Shown here: one piece after another, positions 16,273-24,668 of the stretch
Layout of the letters: each line of letters starts with the position of its first letter
Numbering within the stretch: the stretch's first letter is position 1
Assembly: GCF_019904295.1 (NCBI RefSeq)
Contig: NZ_CP065362.1
Span: 124,001-188,000 of the forward strand
Source of the DNA: Ruegeria sp. SCSIO 43209
GTDB taxonomy: Bacteria; Pseudomonadota; Alphaproteobacteria; Rhodobacterales; Rhodobacteraceae
DNA length: 64,000 nt
Reading direction: 5' to 3'
Notes under the pieces: generated by a model
What the model saw: the letters and a program-made list of their open reading frames with translations, nothing else
Databases searched by the model: none
Told to the model about the DNA's origin: nothing
Made by a program: the position numbers and the translations under genes

Positions 16273-16902
16273 ATGGGACATTTATCGATTTCCCCCATGG
16301 AATACCCGGTTATTGGCGGCTCAACACTGGCCGAGATCGTCGAACGTTTTGAGCTTGGCCCAGATGATGAAGCGTCACGCATTGAGACTTGGCGCGGGTT
16401 CGCTGAAATAGCTTTGAGGGGTGAGGCGGAAAGGTCTGGGGCAAAGCCGACAGCAGACCTTGGCCCATTACACAAACTCGGCCATGAAGCGTTGGTCTCG
16501 ATCATCGGAGAATGCCTCCGGCTCGCTTGGGAAAGCCATAAACCGCGGCGGAAACGTAAACGCGGCATCGATATCGCGCTCTGCTTGTTCGTGGTCTTTC
16601 TGGTCGTCGAGGAACGCAAGCTATACCCAGGAGCCAGCGACAATCGCGTTTTCACAAACCTGGCCCAGTTATTAGGTCCCGGGATCGAACCGGACACGAT
16701 ACGGGGCGCGTATAAGCGCGGCCTCCATGTCTATTCCACTTTCTACCGACGCGAAGACGACGCCTCAATTCTCGCGCTCGCCCATCTAAGAGAAACGTTT
16801 TTCGACGAGTTCTGGAACGCGCACAAGAGTTCCGAGAAATACCGGGAAGATCGTGCTTTTTGTCAAAACTCCGGACGCCGAAAACAGTGGTGGGAACAAT
16901 GA
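16273..16902 (+). CDS. hypothetical protein of the element, 209 residues
   Basis: I do not recognise this family. The start at 16273 has the RBS GAAAGGAAGA. The protein has a central basic patch (KPRRKRKRG, about residue 95) followed by a hydrophobic helix (IALCLFVVFLVV) and a C-terminal charged region with LRETFFDEFWNAH. The single hydrophobic segment could be a membrane anchor or a buried helix. The gene lies between the ejection-like gene and a small HTH gene, 34 bp and 12 bp away. It may be regulatory, but nothing in the sequence proves it. Confidence 0.6.
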   Translation: MGHLSISPMEYPVIGGSTLAEIVERFELGPDDEASRIETWRGFAEIALRGEAERSGAKPTADLGPLHKLGHEALVSIIGECLRLAWESHKPRRKRKRGIDIALCLFVVFLVVEERKLYPGASDNRVFTNLAQLLGPGIEPDTIRGAYKRGLHVYSTFYRREDDASILALAHLRETFFDEFWNAHKSSEKYREDRAFCQNSGRRKQWWEQ

Positions 16903-16914
16903 ATGGAGATTCGA

Positions 16915-17151
16915 ATGGCAGAGGTGCGAAACGCAGTTATCCCTTGGCAAGAATGCCAGTTTGTATCACCAAGAAATGCGAGCCGCATTCTCGGGCTTCG
17001 ACAAGGCGCGCTCAATGACCGGATTCGAGCGGGTGAGCTAGAAGCGAAAAGACTACCCGGTGGTCAGCAAATCGTAATCTCAGTCGAGAGCGTAACTCGT
17101 CTGGTAGAACGGTCCGAGGCCGTCCAGCTGACCGCCCGAAATGAGGCATAG
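16915..17151 (+). CDS. small HTH DNA-binding protein
   Basis: The 78-residue protein reads as an excisionase/MerR-like HTH: FVSPRNASRILGLRQGALNDRI, then AGELEAKRLPGGQQIVISVESVTRLVER as wing and closing helix. A GGAGATTCG stretch precedes the ATG at 16915; an ATG four codons earlier (16903) is also possible. It is immediately upstream of the primase-helicase and could control replication or gene expression of the element. Confidence 0.6.
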   Translation: MAEVRNAVIPWQECQFVSPRNASRILGLRQGALNDRIRAGELEAKRLPGGQQIVISVESVTRLVERSEAVQLTARNEA

Positions 17152-17256
17152 CGTCAAAGAAAGACGCGCTCTTTCAGGCTTGTCGTCAAAAACAACTAGG
17201 GAACAAAGAAAAGGCGTGTCGCGTCGTTACCGCGAGCACGCCAGAAAGGTTTTATC

Positions 17257-19902
17257 GTGCAGGAACAATACAATACCGACGCCTTAGAAGCAAGCGCGTT
17301 TCCGATTTCTTATACCATTGTCGAGAACGCTCAAGGGGCTCTAACCAAGACCTATGAGGCTGATGAAACTGGTACGCCTAGAGCGGCCCACAGAGGCGCA
17401 CTGTCACGTGGTATCGCTCGTTTGGAGAGCTCTTCGGGATCGGTAAACGATCATTTGGAACAGTTTGAAAACGTCCTGATCGATCTCAAAGCCAGTGAAG
17501 CGATTGTCACCGGCGTGCCCATTCTCGATGGGCTCGAATGGCGCTTGGGTACGAAAGCTGATGTCGAGAACGGCGAAGCCGAGATATCCCGTTCATCGAA
17601 CTGCTTCGTCGCACTGCCCGCCCCTTCGCTCATGTGCCTGGATTTGGACACAAAGACTTATCCGGATGCTATTCACCAGAGAATATCAGAAGTGGGCGGC
17701 GTGAAGGCCGTGTTACAGTCCGTCTTCACCGGCTTTCAGGGAGCCGGTTGCCTTAGCCGACCTTCCGCTTCCACTGGTATTGAAAACCCTCTCACAGGGC
17801 ACGAAACTGGATCAGCTGGCGAACACCTATACTTTGTCGCGGCGGATGGCTCCGACGTCAGCGACTTTGCTCAAAGGCTGCATGACAGACTTGTATTGTC
17901 CGGTTGGGGATGGGGTGAAGTTTCGAAGTCAGGGCGCGTGATGACGCGGACGCTGATTGATCGATCGGCCACTTCCCCTTTCAGGGTTGTGTATGAAGCG
18001 GATGCCATCCTTCGCGACATGCTTGAGTATAAGCAACCCCGCCGTGCGACTGTTTCCGACGGCGGTTTGTTAGACACAAGTGCTTTGACTGGTTTGAACG
18101 ACGCAGAGACAGCAGCGCTCAAAGAAACCGAAGCCGCGATCAAAGACAGCAAGAAGGCCGAGGCCGCTGCTGTACGTCAGGAATGGAAAGAAGAGAGGCT
18201 CCGCTTGTCAGCAAGAGAACGTCCTGATTCTGCCAGAGCGGCGAACGAGATGGAACGCGCAGTCGAGAGCGATGAGCTGTCCGGTGAATTCGAGATCCAA
18301 TTCGATGATGGCACGTGTGCGACCGTGTCGGAGATACTGGCTAACAGAAAAGCGTTCCACAAAAGGACATGTGCCGATCCTATGGAGCCAGACTATGGCG
18401 GAGGGAACAACATAGCTATTTTGTACACGGATCATCCTGCCCGGGTCTGGAGCCAGGCACACGGCGGTGTTGATTACCGCCTTGTCCGTACAGAGCACGA
18501 TTTCTTCGAGCCGCTTCCAATTGAGCAACTCACAAGCGATGAGGCGATCCAAGAGATGTTCTCCGAGGGCGCTTCGAGTCAACGTGTTAATCACAGAAAG
18601 TTCCCCGATCTAAAGGGGGTCCGAACGATCCGTGACATCGGCCCGATCCCAAGACGCCAGCACCTAATTAAACCCCGATTGCCGTTGGCGGATGTTGTGC
18701 AGTGTATTGGTGAACCGGGTGTATCCAAATCGGCATTTGCGTTGAGAGACGCTCTTCTGGTCGCGTCTGGTTGCCCTGAGAAGTTGGGTATCGACCCGAT
18801 CGAAGAAGTGCACATTTCGGGTCCAGCGCTAATCTATAATGCGGAGGACAGCCGTGATGAGATGGATCGACGCCTTACCTCGATAATGCGCCACCACAGA
18901 ATCGAAGAAACTCAACACGATATTATTCTTTGGTCCGGATTGGATCATGGGAGCTTAAAGCTTCTACACCGGCCCAGAGATCGAGGGCCGCTCGTGCCTT
19001 CACCTGATGTAGACGAGTTGAAGCAGATTATCCGAGAACACAACGTGAAGCTGGTTTACCTTGACCCCCAAGTTGGTTTGGCGTCCGGGGCCCATGAAAA
19101 TCACAGCGAAGACATGGATGCTGTGTTTCAGACGCTCGCAGAGATCGCGTCCGACTGCAAGATCACCATTGTTGTCATCCACCATACAGCCAAACATACG
19201 CGCGACGCGAAGGGTGATATGGGCGCCGGTCGCGGCTCTTTCGCGGCTGTTGCGAAGGTACGTAGCGCCTTTACTCTGGTCAATGTCACCGGCACAGGAG
19301 ACGAAAAAGATTGGGGTGTCACGGAAGAAGACCAGTTAATTCGCCTCGACTACGCAAAGGTGTCTCACTCGCGCAAGCCCACAAAACCGCAGGTATTCAA
19401 ACGAGCATCAATTTTGGTTGGAAACGGCGAAGGTTATGCGGAGGGCGATGCTCTGCCGATTGATGAGTTTATGAAGCTGCCGCATCAGGAGAGGCATCGC
19501 ATCGAAGGTGACTATGCCCCGGTTCTTGAAGCTGTTGATCTAAGCAAATTGAAAGCCGCTGCCGCGATCAAGAGATCTAATGAAGACGACGCAATTCAAG
19601 TACGAGTTCGCGAGATAGCGCTAGAAGCTCTGCAGGGCAGCGATGTCGTAACGGTTTCACAGGTCGCCGGATATCTCGGAGAGCGGTTTCTATCGGATGG
19701 CATAACACAATCTGCGAGCCGTCGTGCAGTCGATCCTAAGTTGAGGATAGCGATAGCTGGGGGCGTGCGAACCGTCCGTGACGGGCTGAACGGCGTGTTG
19801 CAGCTCGAAGAGCAAAAGACCCGTCGAGGTGGAAAGCCCTCCCTCTGCTTGACTTGGACTCCGGACGTTCTGTCCGCAGATGAGGGCGGCGCGCATGGGT
19901 GA
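17257..19902 (+). CDS. primase-polymerase / RepA-like helicase fusion, replication protein of the element
   Basis: The 881-residue protein starts at GTG 17257 after an AGAAAGG RBS. Its N-terminal third resembles an archaeo-eukaryotic primase: CLDLDTK at 129-133 fits the metal-binding motif I, a SAGEHLYFVA segment fits motif II, and an RTLIDRS segment could be motif III. A RecA-like ATPase follows. Its Walker A reads GEPGVSKS (485-492, Lys491), with Ser in place of the usual Gly before Lys, and a LVYLDPQ Walker B and VIHHTAK motif follow. It probably initiates element replication with the adjacent iteron region. The primase call is less certain than the ATPase call. Confidence 0.7.
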   Translation: MQEQYNTDALEASAFPISYTIVENAQGALTKTYEADETGTPRAAHRGALSRGIARLESSSGSVNDHLEQFENVLIDLKASEAIVTGVPILDGLEWRLGTKADVENGEAEISRSSNCFVALPAPSLMCLDLDTKTYPDAIHQRISEVGGVKAVLQSVFTGFQGAGCLSRPSASTGIENPLTGHETGSAGEHLYFVAADGSDVSDFAQRLHDRLVLSGWGWGEVSKSGRVMTRTLIDRSATSPFRVVYEADAILRDMLEYKQPRRATVSDGGLLDTSALTGLNDAETAALKETEAAIKDSKKAEAAAVRQEWKEERLRLSARERPDSARAANEMERAVESDELSGEFEIQFDDGTCATVSEILANRKAFHKRTCADPMEPDYGGGNNIAILYTDHPARVWSQAHGGVDYRLVRTEHDFFEPLPIEQLTSDEAIQEMFSEGASSQRVNHRKFPDLKGVRTIRDIGPIPRRQHLIKPRLPLADVVQCIGEPGVSKSAFALRDALLVASGCPEKLGIDPIEEVHISGPALIYNAEDSRDEMDRRLTSIMRHHRIEETQHDIILWSGLDHGSLKLLHRPRDRGPLVPSPDVDELKQIIREHNVKLVYLDPQVGLASGAHENHSEDMDAVFQTLAEIASDCKITIVVIHHTAKHTRDAKGDMGAGRGSFAAVAKVRSAFTLVNVTGTGDEKDWGVTEEDQLIRLDYAKVSHSRKPTKPQVFKRASILVGNGEGYAEGDALPIDEFMKLPHQERHRIEGDYAPVLEAVDLSKLKAAAAIKRSNEDDAIQVRVREIALEALQGSDVVTVSQVAGYLGERFLSDGITQSASRRAVDPKLRIAIAGGVRTVRDGLNGVLQLEEQKTRRGGKPSLCLTWTPDVLSADEGGAHG

Positions 19903-19964
19903 TATAGGGTTTGAGACCAAGCGAGTTCGATACTTTGTGCCGATGCGCGCTAATCGGGTTGTAG

Positions 19965-20158
19965 CAATTTACGTCAATGGTAGTCCTGAACGTAGATTGC
20001 TTTTTACTATATATTTCAATATGTTGGCCGAAATTGTATGCCAATTGACGTTGATCCGCGATGTTAGTTGTAAATTGGTGTCATTTTTTCGTTTAAAAAC
20101 AGCCAACTACACAATTGACGCAATTTACCCCCTACGGGGGGAACGGGCATGTAAATTG
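19965..20158. repeat. CAATTKAC iteron cluster, candidate replication origin
   Basis: Six copies of CAATT(T/G)AC occur in 194 bp: forward at 19965, 20042, 20112 and 20121, and reverse (GTAAATTG) at 20070 and 20151. An AT-rich stretch lies at about 19999-20031, and no convincing gene is present between 19903 and 20237. Location directly after the primase-helicase gene fits an origin recognised by it. The function is inferred. Confidence 0.55.
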
Positions 20159-20237
20159 CCCGGCCCCCAACCCGGGTGTTTCGTGAACAACAAGACAAAA
20201 TGTCCGGTTTTCGCTACTCCATGCGGGGGTACTTAAA

Positions 20238-20810
20238 ATGTCGCTAACGAAGAAACAGCGAGATTTTCTAAACAGCGCGCATTTCAAGGAAGCTCGAATG
20301 CGGGGCTTGAAGAACGCATGGGCGAAACAAGCTAACGGTCCCAAGTGCGGAGCGAAGACTCGCGCAGATGGTGCACCTTGCAGAAAGCCGGTTGCCGAGG
20401 AAGGGCAACGGTGCCGCCTTCATGGTGGCGCAACGCCCAAGGGTAAAAACTGGCATCGCCGGCAGTTCCCGAAAAAGGGCGCCCCGCTCTCGAAGCTACA
20501 AAAGAAACTCAGCGAATTGAAAAGACGGGACGGGAAAGCCGAAGAACGCCGGGCCGCGATGTCGCCGGAGGAACGCGCTACGCATGAAAAGAGGCGCAAA
20601 GCGAACCGACCAGGAACGCCGACGGAACGGCAACAAGCCCGAGACGGCCGAAAAGCCAAAAAGCTGATTGATGATCTCCGGCAAAACAAAAAACCCGACA
20701 GTGGTGAGATCAGCAAGTTGGAGGCACATATCCGAAAGCTGGAAGGCCAGGCTCAAAAACTGAAACTCGACCAATACGACGAAGACGAACTGCCAGAGGT
20801 GTTTAAATGA
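20238..20810 (+). CDS. HGGxSTG-type phage/element protein
   Basis: The 190-residue protein is very basic. Residues about 35-70 carry CGAKTRADGAPCRKP, then GQRCRLHGGATPKG: a four-element Cys/His motif typical of the HGGxSTG family found in phages and islands, here with HGGATPKG. The rest is a charged, helical, probably coiled-coil tail (KLQKKLSELKRRD and KLEAHIRKLEGQAQKL). It overlaps the next gene by ATGA. Family function is not established; nucleic-acid binding through the Cys/His knuckle is likely. Confidence 0.65.
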   Translation: MSLTKKQRDFLNSAHFKEARMRGLKNAWAKQANGPKCGAKTRADGAPCRKPVAEEGQRCRLHGGATPKGKNWHRRQFPKKGAPLSKLQKKLSELKRRDGKAEERRAAMSPEERATHEKRRKANRPGTPTERQQARDGRKAKKLIDDLRQNKKPDSGEISKLEAHIRKLEGQAQKLKLDQYDEDELPEVFK

Positions 20811-21115
20811 CCGACAGAGACGATATCACGCCCGAGGAGGCGCTGACCCGGACGCAGGTGCGGATCAAGACAGAGGGCCTTGAAGCGGCTACAGACGCCG
20901 CCTTACAGCTCCTGAGAGACCCGAAAGCACCCGCACAGGCCAAGAGCGCCACGATCAACGCCATATACCGCGCATCGGGCCTCTTTGGCCGCACAGATGA
21001 CGAAACACAGCCAGAGCCTCATGAGATGACGCCTGAACAGCTTCAACGGCATATTCGCAACATGGAGCGGTCATTACGGACCGCGGCGACTGGCGCTGAT
21101 GGAGTGTTTTCGTAG
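20807..21115 (+). CDS. small helical protein, possibly small-terminase-like
   Basis: The 102-residue protein is acidic and helical. Its EGLEAATDAALQLLRDPKAPAQAKSATINAIYRASGL segment resembles the helical repeats near the N-terminus of some phage small terminase subunits and related island proteins. It is translationally coupled (ATGA) to the HGGxSTG gene. If it were TerS-like it could direct packaging into a helper phage, but no large terminase is present and the resemblance is weak. Confidence 0.4.
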   Translation: MTDRDDITPEEALTRTQVRIKTEGLEAATDAALQLLRDPKAPAQAKSATINAIYRASGLFGRTDDETQPEPHEMTPEQLQRHIRNMERSLRTAATGADGVFS

Positions 21116-21223
21116 CTCAAGCGGAATGAACCCTCAGCAGACAACTAGCTTACTGCGGCCTTTCGCTCGTACGGTCACTCACGAACCGCATATTCGGGGC
21201 GTTCAAAACCAAGCGGTAATTGG

Positions 21224-21266
21224 CAGGTGAGCGGCCGAAGCAGTCTTTGCGCCTGCCGCTCATCTG
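21224..21266. other. large imperfect hairpin downstream of the rightward gene set
   Basis: CAGGTGAGCGGC (21224-21235) and GCCGCTCATCTG (21255-21266) pair at 11 of 12 positions around a 19-nt loop. It lies in the 21116-21294 gap between convergent genes. There is no T-run, so it may be an mRNA end structure rather than a classic terminator. Confidence 0.35.
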
Positions 21267-21294
21267 GTCTCGAAGCCTTAGGGACGCTGAGCCA

Positions 21295-22128
21295 TTATAC
21301 TATCGCGGTGGGCATCGACTGCGCTTCCCCGACCGATGTCAAATCTCTCGTTAGTTCCCGGCCAAGATAGCTCCGGTAGCCATCAGGTTTCCCCAAGGTT
21401 CGGGGTTTTGTCAATGCAAGCGGTCGCAAGCCAAAGCCATCGGCTATGGCGAGTTGAATATCGCCGTCGATTGTACGGCTTTCTTTATTTGATATGCGAT
21501 CTTCAATTACGTAGCGAGGTGCACGTGCAATAGGGCGGCCCGGTACTGCCTCACCGGCAAAGGCGTCCGAAATTTCATGCATTAGCGCTGCTCTATCGTC
21601 CCCAAGATATACAAAGTCGTGAACTTTTAAGTCTTGGTGACCTGTTAGCCGAAACTCAAACACACCCTGAATTAGTTCTGGGCGCAAAACGAAAATCTCC
21701 AATCGCCGCTTGTTGTGGCAATAGCCAAACAACGCCACTTCAAAAAGCGATTTATGCTCTGCTACCAAACTGTATTCTCGGAATGTCAGTTTCAAATACG
21801 CTAAAACCTGACGGGCGATGTCCTCGATTGAGGGAATATAGGACGTTTCCGATGTGAGATTTGATAGTAACATCGACAAACCAAGATAGGCGTTTTGCCC
21901 CATAAGCGTGCTGCCTGCAAAGCAGTAGCCAAGCGTATGAACGAAATAGGTCTCACTAAAAAATCCATCCGTTTCAGGCCGTCGGCAGATTATCGGAAGC
22001 GATAAGATTTTCACCGCATCGGTAATGAGCTGACGACCGCGTTCCCCGGACACGCAGCTGTCGGCAGCGGCCCAGAGAGATGGATTATTGTCAATTTCAT
22101 CGTTACGCCAAATGGCAATCGCAGTCAT
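21295..22128 (-). CDS. proteasome-beta/Ntn-hydrolase-like protein
   Basis: The start at 22128 has an AAAGGAGAG RBS and makes Thr residue 2, so removal of Met exposes an N-terminal Thr. In mature numbering, Thr1, Asp22 in LWAAADSCVS, Lys39 in TDAVKILSL and the glycine in GYCFAGSTLMGQ follow the order and approximate spacing of proteasome beta/HslV catalytic elements (Thr1, Asp17, Lys33, Gly47). The protein has 277 residues, longer than HslV, with a C-terminal extension of about 80 residues. I recall similar hypotheticals in proteobacteria without assigned function. It may be a self-contained Ntn hydrolase; activity is inferred. Confidence 0.55.
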   Translation of the reverse strand: MTAIAIWRNDEIDNNPSLWAAADSCVSGERGRQLITDAVKILSLPIICRRPETDGFFSETYFVHTLGYCFAGSTLMGQNAYLGLSMLLSNLTSETSYIPSIEDIARQVLAYLKLTFREYSLVAEHKSLFEVALFGYCHNKRRLEIFVLRPELIQGVFEFRLTGHQDLKVHDFVYLGDDRAALMHEISDAFAGEAVPGRPIARAPRYVIEDRISNKESRTIDGDIQLAIADGFGLRPLALTKPRTLGKPDGYRSYLGRELTRDLTSVGEAQSMPTAIV

Positions 22129-22155
22129 GGCCTCTCCTTTGCCTCGATCAAGCAA

Positions 22156-22570
22156 CCAGAAAACCCGTCAAGCCACAACCGAGGAACAACAATCGGTGAG
22201 CGAACTTTTCAAATGAAGCTGTCGGAGTGGGCAAGGAGCGAATAAGCTGAATGATCGCAGCGGGCTAGATGCGGCCATACCCTGCGATGCCTCTGATTGG
22301 TCGAATGAACCCAATGCCGCCATTACGGTCGAATTAGGATGATACTAGCGCACTGGACAGCTAGGGCTCTGAACCAAACCTTGTCAGTTCGCACTTGCTT
22401 AGGAATAAGTCGTTTGCTGCACGAAGCGCCAACAACTACTCTTTGAGCATAGCTCATTGAAAGTGGTGCCTTGAATTTCTGCATGGGAGGAAAGGACTAT
22501 CAGTCCACCTCAGAACTCAGCATCAAGGCGGAGCATCCAATGAGGCGATGTCGAGGCCGATGAAATCCGG
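22156..22570. other. non-coding gap in cargo region
   Basis: About 415 bp with no convincing ORF, RBS or clear repeat on either strand. It probably contains the promoter of the Ntn-hydrolase-like gene and decayed sequence. Confidence 0.5.
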
Positions 22571-23344
22571 CTATTGGAGCTCTTCCATAATTCGGTCGTA
22601 AAGGGTTTGATATTCAGCGTGGATCTCAGCCTTTTCGAGCCTATGGACAACGCCAGGGTGCAATTTGCTTCCTATGGGAAGTGGATCAAGAACTGGGTCT
22701 GCACCTCGCGTCCACGAATCATCGTTTTTCAGTTCCCACTTTCGGATCAACCAAGCCAACATGTCTGCCATTTGAAGAGCCGGATAGTCGTTATCGGAAG
22801 CAAACTCGGGAAGGCTGCATGAGAAGCCGGAGTCATAGGATGAATACCAGCCTTCAAGTGCGTTCCAATTTTCGAGTAGCTTCTTCGCCTCAGTCCTATC
22901 GTCAAAAACGGGTGTTAACGGACCTGTAACCCCAAGTTGCTCACCCATAACAACGATCCCAGCCAGTGATCTTTGGAATGCAAAGGAGTATGGGTTGCGA
23001 ATTAGTCTCTTGAACTTCTTCGCATGCTTTATGTGGCTCATAGGCCACTTGATCGCTTCCACGGCCGTCTTGTGATCTTCCAGATTGAACGACAATGCGC
23101 AAGTGAAGCAATCGGCACTTTCGAACGCATGATAGAAGCTAACGAACAAGTCGACCTGAGCCTCCGAGCGCATAATCTCACTCGCTTTAAAAACTTCCCC
23201 CCGATCACTTGGTATAAGGGGAAGAAGTTTATTCCAGTTAGCTACTGCGTCGCACTCCGCATTTGTCTGGTCATTGAAAATAACCCCCGCTAGGACGAAT
23301 TTTCGATTGCAGATGCTTTCGTCGAAATAAACCTTCCAGCTCAT
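22571..23344 (-). CDS. DUF3800 family protein
   Basis: The 257-residue protein begins WKVYFDESICNRKFVLAGVIF, the characteristic YxDES motif of DUF3800, and ends its core with YPALQMADMLAWLIRKWE. The conserved acidic residues (Asp8, Glu9 and the Asp of QMAD) are arranged as in an RNase H-like fold. DUF3800 proteins are common on mobile elements and near restriction or defence genes. The ATG overlaps the stop of a 51-codon ORF upstream (ATGA), indicating a two-gene unit. Confidence 0.8.
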   Translation of the reverse strand: MSWKVYFDESICNRKFVLAGVIFNDQTNAECDAVANWNKLLPLIPSDRGEVFKASEIMRSEAQVDLFVSFYHAFESADCFTCALSFNLEDHKTAVEAIKWPMSHIKHAKKFKRLIRNPYSFAFQRSLAGIVVMGEQLGVTGPLTPVFDDRTEAKKLLENWNALEGWYSSYDSGFSCSLPEFASDNDYPALQMADMLAWLIRKWELKNDDSWTRGADPVLDPLPIGSKLHPGVVHRLEKAEIHAEYQTLYDRIMEELQ

Positions 23345-23496
23345 CGGACACGCCGGTTTGCGCAGTAGATTACCCGATCCGCGAGGTTGTCGGCAATTGT
23401 GCGATCACCGCTTCTTACTTGCGGGCAAATTTCGTAGCGAAAGTCTTTGATGTCGTGATCGCGAAACTTAATTGCATCGCCTAGAGGTCTCTTCAT
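23341..23496 (-). CDS. 51-residue hypothetical protein translationally coupled to the DUF3800 gene
   Basis: An ATG at 23496 opens a 51-codon frame ending in a TGA that overlaps the DUF3800 start by 4 bp. The product is basic (MKRPLGDAIKFRDHDIKDFRYE near the start, and a CANRRVR C-terminus). The upstream RBS is weak (GGGGGCAC). The overlap is the main evidence for expression. It could be a leader or a partner protein; I do not recognise a family. Confidence 0.45.
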   Translation of the reverse strand: MKRPLGDAIKFRDHDIKDFRYEICPQVRSGDRTIADNLADRVIYCANRRVR

Positions 23497-23744
23497 TCCG
23501 AGTGCCCCCGTCCTTGAATAAACACTGCTAATAGTTGATTATTTTGTATCGCGGTAACTTGTGCGTCAACGACGGCTTAAGTTGGGCCGCGATGCAGCGA
23601 TGAAAAAAAATGGTATCCGCGGTAGGTCGTTCGCGAAACTTTGCAATGTTTGTTTGCTGCGCACAGCAATCATTGGTGGCGACTTGTACTGCGACCACTG
23701 CGCAAGACGGTTATTTGGCTATATCTGTCTTCTACGAAATAAGG

Positions 23745-24284
23745 CTATTCGTTTCGCAAAACCCGATAAACCGAAGCCCGCCCAATCCCAAGCGACTTGG
23801 CTATCTCCGTCGCGCCCAAGCCCTGTGCATGCATCTCAGCGACCTGTTCACGGTCTATCGTTGCTCTACGCCCCTTGTAGACGCCCTTGGCCTTTGCACG
23901 CGCGATACCTTCGGCCTGCCGTTTGCGGATCATGGATCGTTCGAATTCGGCAAAGGCGCCCATCAGATGCAGCTGCAGCTTTGAGAGCGGATCGTCCGCA
24001 TCGGGTGAGAAGCGCAGCCGCTCTTGCATGAATTCAACCGTGACGCCCTTGTCGTTTAGTTCGTCAACAATGCTCTTAAGGTCGCGCAGATCCCGGGCCA
24101 AGCGATCGAGGCTGTGAACAATCACCTCATCGCCTTCCCGGGCAAAGTCGATCAAGTCTCGAAGCGCTGGCCGATCCCTGTTCGCTCCACTCAGTTTCTC
24201 TTCAAAGATCTTCTCGCACCCCTCCAACTCTTGCCGGTCCAAGTTCTGATCTGTTGTGCTTACTCTGCGATAACCGATTTTCAT
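23745..24284 (-). CDS. serine recombinase (resolvase/invertase)
   Basis: The 179-residue product is a complete small serine recombinase: MKIGYRRVSTTDQNLDRQ carries the nucleophilic Ser9, HSLDRLARDLRDL forms the active-site Arg cluster, and an E-helix (FAEFERSMIRKRQAEGIARAKAKG) leads to a C-terminal HTH (GATEIAKSLGIGRASVYRVL). An ATG two codons upstream (24290) is equally possible. No transposase or terminal inverted repeats were found beside it, so it is more likely an orphan resolvase or invertase than part of a Tn3-type transposon. Confidence 0.9.
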   Translation of the reverse strand: MKIGYRRVSTTDQNLDRQELEGCEKIFEEKLSGANRDRPALRDLIDFAREGDEVIVHSLDRLARDLRDLKSIVDELNDKGVTVEFMQERLRFSPDADDPLSKLQLHLMGAFAEFERSMIRKRQAEGIARAKAKGVYKGRRATIDREQVAEMHAQGLGATEIAKSLGIGRASVYRVLRNE

Positions 24285-24317
24285 TTCCACACCGTGTCCC
24301 GTTTGGTTCTAGACTCG

Positions 24318-24668
24318 ATGTAAGAATCACTTCGATAATTACAAGACATTTATATGATACATTTTTAGTGTCTCACCGCTCCGTTTTGGTGGGGTGTACC
24401 CAAACGAGACCAGTGCGTAGCAACTTTTTTCAAAAAACTTTCTGCCCATGTGTACGGCGTTGTCTGCCGGTTTGTATTTAGTTGTCCGGTCTGTCGGTCA
24501 GTTCGAAGTACAAATTTCAGTAGCGTATCCGTTTGGTGGGATACAAACGCAATACAATGTCTGCTTTGTATGTCGCTGTAAGCTATTGCCAACAAACAAC
24601 AAACTACATGACTTGAAGGTTCTCATCTGTCTAAGATTCACACACAGCAACAAAATTAGGAGAACCGA
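24318..24668. other. intergenic region with related CGTTTGGTGGG repeats
   Basis: The gap between the divergent recombinase and a small ORF holds CGTTTTGGTGGG (24382-24393) and CGTTTGGTGGG (24530-24540), plus an inverted repeat GTATCC-N8-GGATAC (24525-24544). These may be recombinase or regulator sites. No gene is convincing here. Confidence 0.3.

Noticed and set aside
19880..20236. 118-codon ORF overlapping the end of the primase-helicase gene
   Set aside because: No RBS, odd composition with many Cys and hydrophobic residues, and it spans the iteron region; it looks like a chance frame.
23561..24031. 156-codon plus-strand ORF opposite the serine recombinase
   Set aside because: Most of its length is antisense to the intact recombinase; composition (repeated Pro/Arg/His) is typical of an opposite-strand frame.
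23745..24284. Tn3-family transposon
   Set aside because: Only a resolvase/invertase is present; no transposase and no terminal inverted repeats were seen.
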